Under the pieces are notes generated by a model. That model was given only the letters and a program-made list of their open reading frames with translations. It was not told the DNA's origin and ran no database searches. Of a stretch of 37,230 bases of DNA, positions 1-7,543 are shown in pieces. Location: NCBI GenBank assembly GCA_009922615.1, contig RFVF01000047.1, positions 1 through 37,230 of the forward strand. Reading direction: 5' to 3'. The position numbers and the translations under genes were made by a program. The first letter of the stretch is position 1; every line of letters begins with the position of its first letter. The DNA comes from Pseudomonadota bacterium. Its GTDB lineage: Bacteria; Verrucomicrobiota; Verrucomicrobiia; Limisphaerales; SXTU01.

Positions 1-1
1 C

Positions 2-1051
2 CAGCCCGGCCGTCCCATCGAGGAGGTCGCGCGGGAGGTCGGCCTGCCCGCCAGCGACATCATCAAGCTCGCGTCAAACGAAAACCCGCTTGGCCCCTCG
101 CCCAAGGCGCTTGCTGCGATTCAGGCCGCCGCCGCCAGTGTGCATCTTTACCCGGACGGCAACGCGTTCTACTTCAAGCGCCGTCTCGCGGAGAAGCTCA
201 ACGTCGAGCCGACCAACCTCATTCTCGGCAACGGCTCGAACGAAATCATCGAGTTCATCGGCCACGCGCTCATGGCCCCGGGCACGGACGTCGTCGTGTC
301 GCAATACTGTTTCGCCATTTACCCCATCATCACGAAGATGGCCGGCGCGAACCTCATCACTGTCCCCGCGCGCAAGCTCGGCCACGACCTGCCCGCGATG
401 CTTCGCGCCATCACACCGCAGACGCGCGTGCTCTTTGTGGCAAACCCAAACAACCCCACCGGCACGCTCGCCTCGCGCGAGGAAGTGGTCGAGCTGGTCA
501 ACAACGTCCCGCCTGACGTCCTGCTCGTGATGGACGAGGCTTACATTGAGTTCCTTGACGACTCCGTGAACTTGATTCCCCTCATCACTGCTGGCACGAA
601 GCCAAACCTGCTGCTCATGCGGACGTTCTCCAAAATCTACGGCCTCGCCGGCACACGCGTGGGCTACGGCATTGGCAATCCCGAGCTGATTGCCGCGTTC
701 GAGAAGGTCCGGCAGCCGTTCAACCTGAACAGCCTCGCGCAAGCGGCCGCCCTCGCCGCCCTCGACGACGACGAGCACGTCCGCCGCACGCGCGGCACGA
801 ACGCAGCGGGCGTCCGCCACTTGCAAACCGAGTTCGAAAAGCTCGGTATCGAGTTCGTCCCGACGGCGGGGAACTTCATCCTCCTGCGCGTCGGCGACGG
901 CGCGCGCGTCTTCAGCGAATTGCAGAAGCTCGGCGTCATCACGCGCCCGATGGCGGGTTACCAGTTGCCCGAGTGGCTCCGCGTCTCCGTGGGGACGGCA
1001 ACGGAAAACCAACGCTTCCTCGCGGGCCTGAAGCAGGTGCTGGGCAAGTAG
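2..1051 (+). CDS. hisC: Histidinol-phosphate aminotransferase, 5' end cut off by the window
   Basis: This PLP enzyme converts imidazole-acetol phosphate and glutamate to histidinol phosphate in histidine synthesis, in the cytosol. The frame is open from base 2 with no start, and 349 residues are visible, so roughly 10-20 N-terminal residues lie outside. Near the visible N terminus is GRPIEEVARE followed by KLASNENPLGPSP, the typical HisC substrate region. DEAYIEF (Asp178 of the visible part) holds the pyridine nitrogen of PLP, and FSKIYGLAGTRVGYG contains the Schiff-base lysine (Lys211, codon at 632) and Arg219, which binds phosphate. The in-frame GTG at 140 lies inside the conserved region and is not a start. 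argA follows 82 bases later on the same strand. Closely related aminotransferases (aromatic amino acid type) cannot be fully excluded. Confidence 0.93.
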   Translation, partial: QPGRPIEEVAREVGLPASDIIKLASNENPLGPSPKALAAIQAAAASVHLYPDGNAFYFKRRLAEKLNVEPTNLILGNGSNEIIEFIGHALMAPGTDVVVSQYCFAIYPIITKMAGANLITVPARKLGHDLPAMLRAITPQTRVLFVANPNNPTGTLASREEVVELVNNVPPDVLLVMDEAYIEFLDDSVNLIPLITAGTKPNLLLMRTFSKIYGLAGTRVGYGIGNPELIAAFEKVRQPFNLNSLAQAAALAALDDDEHVRRTRGTNAAGVRHLQTEFEKLGIEFVPTAGNFILLRVGDGARVFSELQKLGVITRPMAGYQLPEWLRVSVGTATENQRFLAGLKQVLGK

Positions 1052-1133
1052 CCTTGGCTGGCGGCAACTTTCTCGTTGAATCCCGGCCCGCGCTTGCCCC
1101 TTATTTACGGCGCGACCGACCGCGCCAATCATA

Positions 1134-2411
1134 GTGAAACTTACCGACCTTCGGGGCATCCTCCAATACATCCCGCGCTTCCGCGAGAAGACCTTCGTCA
1201 TCGCCGTCGATGGCGCGGTGGTGACGGACGAAAACTTCGCCAACCTCCTGCTCGACCTCGCGGTCCTGCGCTCGCTGAACATCCGCGTCGTCATCGTCCA
1301 CGGTGCGGCCGCCCAAATCCAGGCCCTCGGTGCGGAGCGCGGCATCACGCCCTCGAACCTCGACGGCACCGGTATCACCGACGCCGCCACGCTCCAGCTT
1401 TCCCTCACCGCAGCGAACCGGCTCACCCACGAAATCCTCGAAGGCCTCTCCACCAACGACCTCCGCGCCGCGTCGCCCAACGCCATCATCGCCTCGCCGC
1501 TGGGCATCTTGCAGGGCGTCGATCACCTCTTCACCGGCAAGGTCGAGCGCGTGGACACCGAGATGCTCCAGACGCTCCTCGCCGCCGGGATCACCCCGGT
1601 CATTCCGCCGCTGGGCTTCGATGGCGACGGTAAGACCTACCGCGTGACCTCCGACACCATTGCGCTCGCCTTGGGCACCGGCCTCAAGGCGGCGAAAATC
1701 ATCTTCGTCACCACGAGCGACGGCTTGGTCCACCAGGGCAAACTGCTCAAGCAAATCCTCGCCGCCGACCTCATCGGCTTGATCGGCCGCAAGGAACTTT
1801 CGCCGGAGGACACCGCCCGCGCCCGCGCCGCCGCCTCCGCCTGTCTGTCCGGCGTTCCCCGCGTCCACCTCATCAATGGTCGCACTGACGAGTCATTGCT
1901 GGCCGAGGTGTTCTCCAACGAGGGCGTTGGCACTCTCGTTTACGCCGATGAGTTCCAGCAGATTCGCCCCGCACAGAAGAAGGACATCCGCGCCCTACTC
2001 CGCCTCACCAAGAACTCCGTCCTTAGCGAGGAGCTGATGAAGCGCACCCGCGCCACCATCGAGAAACAGTTGGGCGATTACTACGTCTTCGACATCGACC
2101 GCAACCCCGTCGCGTGCGTCGCCTTGCATGTGTATCCCGAGGCGAACAAGGGCGAACTCGCCTTCCTCTTCGTCGCGCCGTCGCACGAGAATCAGGGACT
2201 CGGCAAGAAGCTGATCCAGTTTATTGAGAACAAGGCCCGCGAACTCGGCCTGTCCGAACTCGTCACCCTCTCCACGCAGGCCTTCACCTATTTTCAAAGC
2301 AAAGGCGGTTTTGCCGAAGGCACTCCTGACGACCTGCCTCCCGCCCGCCGTGAGAAATACGACCAGAGCGGTCGCAACTCCAAGGTGCTCGTGAAAAAGC
2401 TGGCCAAGTAA
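1134..2411 (+). CDS. argA: Amino-acid N-acetyltransferase (N-acetylglutamate synthase, kinase-like plus GNAT)
   Basis: The protein makes N-acetylglutamate from glutamate and acetyl-CoA, the first step of arginine synthesis. It has 425 residues, close to the usual ArgA length of about 440. Residues 1 to about 270 form an amino-acid-kinase-like domain (KTFVIAVDGAVVTDENF, then VVIVHGAA). In ArgA enzymes this domain binds arginine for feedback control rather than acting as a kinase. Residues from about 285 form a GNAT domain with the acetyl-CoA loop NQGLGKKL and then FTYFQSKGGF. The start is a GTG. The two-domain order distinguishes it from ArgB, which lacks GNAT. It is convergent with the Gfo/Idh gene, with 24 bases between their stop codons. 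Confidence 0.92.
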   Translation: MKLTDLRGILQYIPRFREKTFVIAVDGAVVTDENFANLLLDLAVLRSLNIRVVIVHGAAAQIQALGAERGITPSNLDGTGITDAATLQLSLTAANRLTHEILEGLSTNDLRAASPNAIIASPLGILQGVDHLFTGKVERVDTEMLQTLLAAGITPVIPPLGFDGDGKTYRVTSDTIALALGTGLKAAKIIFVTTSDGLVHQGKLLKQILAADLIGLIGRKELSPEDTARARAAASACLSGVPRVHLINGRTDESLLAEVFSNEGVGTLVYADEFQQIRPAQKKDIRALLRLTKNSVLSEELMKRTRATIEKQLGDYYVFDIDRNPVACVALHVYPEANKGELAFLFVAPSHENQGLGKKLIQFIENKARELGLSELVTLSTQAFTYFQSKGGFAEGTPDDLPPARREKYDQSGRNSKVLVKKLAK

Positions 2412-2435
2412 CTGAGTCAGCGGTCGGGCACTTCC

Positions 2436-3611
2436 CTACGCCCGCACCCACCGCTTCGCCCGGCTGCTCTTCAAGATCGCCTCACACAGCTTCACCTCGT
2501 GGTGCCCGTCGGCGGCCGTCGCGAAAAGCACCGGCGTCTTCCGTCCACTCGCGATGTGCTGATACACCGCGCGGTAGTGCATCTTGTGGCTGTCCGGGAA
2601 ACCCTCGGGGTGTCCTCCGGGATAGTCCGTGTAACCCGCCACGTCCTCGCTGAAGCCTGCCGTCGCACGCTGTAGCACCTGATTCGGCTCGTCCCGGCGG
2701 CCCACGTGGATTTCGTTTGGCTGCTGCAGGTCCCAACGCACGCTGCCCTTCGTGCCGTAGATGCCGAGCGCGAGGCTGCACTTCCAACCTGCGGCCACCT
2801 GCGAGATCGCAGCATTGGCGTGCGTGCCATTTACATAACCATGCTTCGCCCTCCCAAACTTCAGCAGCACGCTGCCGAAATCCTCGGTGTCCACGCGATA
2901 CGGCAGCATCGTCTTGGGGACCACTTTCGCAAAGGTCCGCACTTCCCCACGCGGACGGTAGCGGGTCTTGTGAAACGTCTCCAGATGCGCGAACACCGCT
3001 TCCGCACGAGTGCCGAGGATGAATGAAACCGCATCAATCCAATGTGTCCCGATATCTCCCACCGCCCGGAGTTGCCCGCCCTCACTGGCCAGCAAGCGCC
3101 AGTTATAATCCGTCGCGTGCAGCAGCCAGTCCTGAAAGAAATGCCCCTGCACATGAATGATCTGCCCAAGCTCACCCCGCTGCACCAACGCCCGCATCTG
3201 CAACACCGCCGGGAAGAACCGGCACATATAGTTCACTGCGAAAACCGGCGCACCCCGGCGCTTCACAACGGCCACTACGCGCGCGGTCTCCTTCGCCGTC
3301 ATCCCCAGCGGCTTCTCGCACACCACATGTTTGCCGGCGGCCAATGCGGCGAGCGACTGCTCCACATGCACTTTGTTCGGCGACGTGATGTGCACCACAT
3401 CCACGTTCGGCGACGCGAACATCGCGCGATAATCATAGTCCCCATAGACCTCGGGGATGCCCCACTGGTCGGCACAGGCGCGAGCGGACTTCGTGGAACC
3501 ACAGATCGCCGTAACCTGCACGCCGAGTCGCTTGAGCGCCTCGATGTGAACAGGGCCGATGAAACCAGTGCCGATCACGCCGGCGCGAAGCTGATGCAAC
3601 GGGATGCTCAT
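2436..3611 (-). CDS. Gfo/Idh/MocA family oxidoreductase (cytosolic)
   Basis: This is an NAD(P)-dependent sugar or polyol dehydrogenase-like protein of 391 residues. The nucleotide-binding glycine motif GVIGTGFIG lies at residues 11-19, CEKPLG at 98-103 carries the family lysine, and GDIGTHWIDAV further on carries the conserved Asp and His of the active site. The substrate cannot be read from sequence. The frame is open 38 codons further upstream, but those residues have no family character and would cross the divergent intergenic region, so the ATG at 3611 just ahead of the Rossmann strand was chosen. No Tat or Sec signal is present, unlike the second Gfo/Idh protein at 34645. The VOC gene starts divergently 91 bases away. 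Confidence 0.88.
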   Translation of the reverse strand: MSIPLHQLRAGVIGTGFIGPVHIEALKRLGVQVTAICGSTKSARACADQWGIPEVYGDYDYRAMFASPNVDVVHITSPNKVHVEQSLAALAAGKHVVCEKPLGMTAKETARVVAVVKRRGAPVFAVNYMCRFFPAVLQMRALVQRGELGQIIHVQGHFFQDWLLHATDYNWRLLASEGGQLRAVGDIGTHWIDAVSFILGTRAEAVFAHLETFHKTRYRPRGEVRTFAKVVPKTMLPYRVDTEDFGSVLLKFGRAKHGYVNGTHANAAISQVAAGWKCSLALGIYGTKGSVRWDLQQPNEIHVGRRDEPNQVLQRATAGFSEDVAGYTDYPGGHPEGFPDSHKMHYRAVYQHIASGRKTPVLFATAADGHHEVKLCEAILKSSRAKRWVRA

Positions 3612-3702
3612 GGCCGAAAGCGTGCCTGAAACTCCACTTCCGGCAAGCCTCACTGCGACGGTTGACGCCGGTGCTACCACCCAGCAATGTCGCGGCTCGA
3701 AC

Positions 3703-4167
3703 ATGTCAACGTCACCCCAGCCCATCCGCTACGCGCACACCAATCTCATCGCCCACGATTGGCAGCGGCTGGCCGACTTCTACTGCCGCGTGTTTGCCTG
3801 CGAGCCCGTGAGTTCGGAGCGTGATCATCACGGGCCGCAAACCGATGCCCTCACCGGGATGCCCGGCGCGCGCATCCGAGGCCGGCACCTGCGTCTGCCC
3901 GGTCACGGCGAGCGCGGGCCGACGATTGAGATCTTCACTTATGACGAGACCCTGCCCCTGCTGCCCACGGCTTTGAATCGTCCCGGTTTTGCGCACCTCG
4001 CGTTTGAAGTGCCAGACGTCGCCACCAAACGGGCCGAAATCCTTGCACTGGGTGGCAAGGACGTGGGCCAGCTCGTGACCCTCGACATCCCGGGTGCCGG
4101 ACGGCTGACACTGATCTACATGGCTGACCCGGAAGGCAACATTGTCGAGCTGCAACGGTGGCATTGA
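3703..4167 (+). CDS. VOC superfamily protein (glyoxalase/dioxygenase fold)
   Basis: A 154-residue cytosolic protein with one pair of beta-alpha-beta-beta-beta modules. The four positions that usually bind metal are present: His12 in YAHTNL, Glu in PTIEIFTY, His in GFAHLAFEV and Glu in DPEGNIVELQRW near the C terminus. The family includes glyoxalase I, methylmalonyl-CoA epimerase, fosfomycin-modifying enzymes and extradiol dioxygenases, and nothing here fixes which. The ATG at 3703 directly precedes the first conserved strand. An upstream in-frame ATG at 3604 would add 33 residues without family character. The gene is divergent from the Gfo/Idh gene and is followed after 16 bases by the CCA-adding enzyme gene, so the two may be co-transcribed. 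Confidence 0.85.
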   Translation: MSTSPQPIRYAHTNLIAHDWQRLADFYCRVFACEPVSSERDHHGPQTDALTGMPGARIRGRHLRLPGHGERGPTIEIFTYDETLPLLPTALNRPGFAHLAFEVPDVATKRAEILALGGKDVGQLVTLDIPGAGRLTLIYMADPEGNIVELQRWH

Positions 4168-4183
4168 GATTGGCAAGGTGAGC

Positions 4184-5563
4184 ATGCCTCTGTTTGTCCC
4201 GAGCGAACTCGCCCGACTGCTGGCGGAGACGCCGGAGTTGTCGCGCGCGTTCCTTGTGGGCGGCTGTGTGCGCGATGCGTTGCTGGGCCTCGCGGTCAAG
4301 GACTTCGATGTGGAGGTGTTCGGAGTGGGCTACGAGGCACTGACAAAGGCGCTGCGGCGCTGGGGCCGGGTGGATTTCGTGGGGCAGTCCTTCGGGGTGG
4401 CGAAGCTCACGACGGGCAGCGGGCTGGCGTATGACTTCGCCATTCCGCGTCGCGACCGCAAGGTGGCGCAGGGGCACAAAGGCTTCGCGGTCGAATTTGA
4501 CGCAGGCATCACGCCGCAGGAGGCCGCAAGCCGGCGGGACTTCACCATCAACGCGCTGATGTATGACCCGCGCTGCGGGGAGGTGCTGGACTTCTTCAAC
4601 GGACAGGCGGACCTGCGGGCGCGCGTCTTGCGGCACACGAGTGACGCGTTTGTGGAGGACCCGCTGCGGGTGTTGCGCGGGATGCAGTTTGCGGCGCGGT
4701 TCAATCTGAGTGTGGCTCCGGAGACCATCGCACTGTGCCGGAGCATCAAGGCGAGCTTCAGCGAACTGGCGGTGGAGCGCGTGGGGGATGAGTGGTGGAA
4801 GTGGGCGGCGAAGAGCACGGTGCCGTCGGTGGGGCTGCGGTTCTTGGCCGACACGGAATGGCTGGAGCATTTCCCGGAGGTCGCGGCGTTGCGCGGCACG
4901 GTGCAAAACCCGGAATGGCACCCGGAGGGAGATGTGTTCACGCACACGGCGCATTGTTGCGATGCTTTGGTGAAGCTGCCGGAGTGGCAGGGCGCAGAGG
5001 AGGAATCGCGCGTGGCGTGGATGCTCGCGGTGCTGGCGCATGATTTCGGGAAGCCGGCGGTGACGCACGAGGCACTGCGCGACGGGCGGATGAGAATCGT
5101 TTCCCCGGGGCATGAGGAAGGCGGCGTGGAACCGGCGTTGCGATTCCTGGGCCGCATCCACGTGCCGCACGCCATCCGTGACCGCGTGCCGCCGTTGGTG
5201 GCGAATCACCTCGCGCACTTGCAGCCGGTGTCGGACCGCGCGGTGCGGCGGCTGGCGAAGCGCCTGGAGCCGGAGACGATTGCCGGCTTGTGCATCATCG
5301 TGACGGCGGACCATAACGGGCGGCCGCCCAAGCCACCGTGCGTGCCCGAAGGCGTGCAGCGGCTCCTGGCAAAGGCGGAGGAGTTGCGCGTGAAAGACAG
5401 CGCACCGAAGCCGATTCTACAAGGACGCCACTTGGTCGCAGCAGGGCTGAAGCCGGGCCGCGAGTTCAAAGCCCTGCTGCATGAGGCCTTCGAGGCGCAA
5501 CTGGAGGGGAAGTTCGCTGACCTCGACGGGGCGGAGGCGTGGTTGCGAAGGCGACTGGCCTAG
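4184..5563 (+). CDS. cca: CCA tRNA nucleotidyltransferase with HD domain
   Basis: The enzyme builds or repairs the 3' CCA end of tRNA. It belongs to class II of the nucleotidyltransferase superfamily and has 459 residues. FLVGGCVRDALLG (from residue 23) and DFDVEVFG with catalytic Asp40 and Asp42 form the head domain. RRDFTINAL and LRVLRGMQFAARFN follow as the neck motifs. An HD phosphohydrolase domain comes next (FTHTAHCCDAL, and LAHDFGKP with His286-Asp287), as in E. coli Cca. The HD domain argues for Cca over the related poly(A) polymerase PcnB, although A-adding or poly(A) specificity cannot be read from sequence. The ATG at 4184 follows an AAGGTG ribosome-binding site and starts 16 bases after the VOC stop. 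The longer frame from 4142 would overlap that gene. Confidence 0.9.
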   Translation: MPLFVPSELARLLAETPELSRAFLVGGCVRDALLGLAVKDFDVEVFGVGYEALTKALRRWGRVDFVGQSFGVAKLTTGSGLAYDFAIPRRDRKVAQGHKGFAVEFDAGITPQEAASRRDFTINALMYDPRCGEVLDFFNGQADLRARVLRHTSDAFVEDPLRVLRGMQFAARFNLSVAPETIALCRSIKASFSELAVERVGDEWWKWAAKSTVPSVGLRFLADTEWLEHFPEVAALRGTVQNPEWHPEGDVFTHTAHCCDALVKLPEWQGAEEESRVAWMLAVLAHDFGKPAVTHEALRDGRMRIVSPGHEEGGVEPALRFLGRIHVPHAIRDRVPPLVANHLAHLQPVSDRAVRRLAKRLEPETIAGLCIIVTADHNGRPPKPPCVPEGVQRLLAKAEELRVKDSAPKPILQGRHLVAAGLKPGREFKALLHEAFEAQLEGKFADLDGAEAWLRRRLA

Positions 5564-5644
5564 GCGAAGAGTTAGTCCACCGGGTTGTCGCTGGGCAGGA
5601 TGGGGGCGGAGCCGCTGGCCAACCCCATCGTTGCAGAACAGTAA

Positions 5645-5835
5645 TTACCGCTCCGCAGCCAGCGCCGCTTTCGGCTCGGCCAGCATCTCGTGGTAGCAAG
5701 GGAGGGTCATCCGTGCTCATTGATACGCGGCTGTCCGTCTTCGACCAAAACGGGTTCGGCGGCGGGGAAACTTGGCAGCAGCAGCAAGGCATACTCCAGG
5801 CTGGCGCTGCGTGACAGCCTGACGGTGATCGGCAT
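5645..5835 (-). pseudogene. Two tiny coupled ORFs, possible debris of a lost gene
   Basis: Downstream of the propeller gene on the same strand, an ATG at 5835 opens a 42-codon frame ending at 5707 (it contains LEYALLLLPSFPAAEPVLVE). Its TGA stop overlaps the ATG of a second frame of 21 residues, 5710 to 5645 (it contains YHEMLAEPKAALAAER). The ATGA overlap is of the type seen in coupled genes, and the composition of both pieces looks protein-like. I do not recognise either peptide. They could be one short gene broken by a frameshift, the tail of a lost gene, or chance. The rest of the roughly 280 bases between 5563 and 5845 shows nothing else I can name. Confidence 0.25.
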
Positions 5836-5844
5836 GAGTCAACC

Positions 5845-7400
5845 CTACTCGTCCTTCGCGCCGATGAAACCAGGCCCGCCAGCAGCCACGAAACCACCGC
5901 TCGCGCCGCGCTCATCCTCGCTGGTCCAGAAAGCGTAGAGTGAGCCGTTCGTCAGGTGGAACCGGAATCGCACGGGCCGGCCGGCGAGGGCGGACAAATC
6001 CTTTGCGCTGTCCCAGCGCACCTCGCGCTTGGTGCTGTCGTCCGTGACCGAGCGGCAGTCGCGGCGGGTGAAAGGCGCGATGACTTTCCCCGATTCATCG
6101 AGGATCTCGACTGCCAGCCGGCCCTTCGGCGCGGCGACGTTCACGAACAGATGCCTGCCGGTGAAGACGACTGGACGCGTCGTCAACGAGCCGCCGCTGG
6201 CATCGGCGTCCATGGAGGTGAAGCCGTCACGGCGCAGGATGGCGAGGCCGGTGTTGTTCGGGTCGGCGTGCCGGCTTGAGCTGCTCCAGTTCACGCCGCC
6301 GACGTAGAAGTAAAGCTTGTCTCCGACCACGAGACAGCCGCCGCCGGCACTCTGCACATTGCCGTGGTTCCACGCCTTCGGGTCCTCGCTCACGGGGCAG
6401 AAAGCCCTTCGATCCGGACGACTCCAGTGAAAGCCATCGCGGCTGAAGCCGACGCACAGCTCGTTGATCTTCGCGCGCTTCAGCTCCTCCGCCGGCTGGC
6501 CGCGCCAGATGTTGAACAGGCCGAGCATCACGCTTTCGTAGGCGATGCAGTCCAAGTTGTAGAGTTGCGAGGGAACCAGGTCCCAGGGGCGGTTCTTGGG
6601 GCGGCGCAGCTTGAGGTCCTCACGGGCAAGATCGAGTTCGTCGGCTCCGAGCCAGTATTTCACCCCCTGCGCCCGCAGCCGGGCATCGGCAAAGGTCAGG
6701 ATGCCGCGCGCATCCGGCGCCTCGAAATAGCCGCGGCAACGGCTGACCAGCGGCGAACTTTCGCGCAGGCCCGCGACCCAACGCTGACGATGCGCGTTGA
6801 AAAAGACAGTGGTGCGGTCGCCACAGTCCGTCGAGTCGGCAACAAACGTCCAATGAATCCCGTCGGCGGACGTGCTGTAGCGGATGAAATTGCGATGCCC
6901 CGAGCCGCTGCGACCGGTTTCTCCCAGCGGATGCCGTCCCGGCTTGTTGCCAGGCAGGTGGCATAGCGCAGCGGCTGCTCGGAAACCGCCCCGCTCCAAT
7001 ACCAAGCCTTGAAGAGCCGGTCCCGCGGATCGAACCAAACGCCGTCGCTGAACACGCCGGCCCGGGCGCGGCTGCCCTTGCCCTCCCACGGCTGGTCCGG
7101 GCCGATGACCGGACTTGCGGCGTGATACTCCGGCAGATGGTGCGTGCGCTGGAGCGTGCCCGACTCGATGAGGAAGTCATCCACGAACAACTGCCGGCCC
7201 ACATTGATCGGGATGACCTTGGGCAGCTGCTTCAGATACGGCGGTTCGCCCAGCGGCTGGCGGGTGAGGTTCGTTCCGTGCTGCGGCGGCCACTGGTTCG
7301 GCAGCTCGATGCCGTTTGAAAGTGTCTCGGCGGCGAGAGCCGGTCCACAAAGCACGCCCAGCGACAGGACGGAAAGCGCCCGTGAGCGAACGGATTTCAT
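5845..7400 (-). pseudogene. Secreted GH32/43-like five-bladed propeller protein, interrupted by a one-base frameshift
   Basis: The gene starts at 7400 with a Sec signal peptide (MKSVRSRALSVLSLGVLCG, cleavage probably after ALA). It continues through VDDFLIESGTLQRTHHLPEY and GVWFDPRDRLFKAWYW to ATSRDGIRWEKPV. The family sequence then goes on in another frame: RNFIRYSTSADGIHW, DRTTVFFNAHRQRWV, and a C-terminal beta-sandwich ending at 5845. The repeated strand motif SRDGIRW / SADGIHW lies on either side of the break and shows that both halves belong to one protein of about 518 residues. The family resembles glycosidase-type propellers of planctomycetes and verrucomicrobia, and its substrate is unknown. 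The shift equals one missing base, most simply in the run of four C (plus strand) at 6898-6901. It may be a true mutation or an assembly error. Confidence 0.75.
6898..6901 (-). other. Probable site of the frameshift (G4 run on coding strand)
   Basis: On the coding (minus) strand the upstream frame runs through WEKPVAAARG and the downstream frame through GHRNFIRYSTS. One additional G in the GGGG run joins the frames without a stop codon as WEKPVAAARGHRNFIRY. Other nearby positions would also restore the frame, so the exact base is an inference. I see no X-XXY-YYZ slippery heptamer here, so programmed frameshifting is unlikely. Confidence 0.5.
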
Positions 7401-7543
7401 GCCGGGAAACTGGCAGGAAGCTCAGGCGCTGAACAAGGGAAAGTTGGGCCGCAAATCCGGAACGAGTGAGTATTGGAAGCTTCGAAACGGATTTTCAGGA
7501 CCACGGGTTGAACATGCCCAGATGGCCAGCGTCGGGATTCTTG

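Noticed and set aside
74..1507. Long minus-strand open frame of 477 codons across hisC and argA
   Set aside because: It is antisense to two clear genes, Arg- and Val-rich, and has no family motif. High GC gives long open shadow frames.
6890..6940. Programmed ribosomal frameshift in the propeller gene
   Set aside because: No slippery heptamer or convincing downstream structure is visible. A one-base loss in a G run is simpler.
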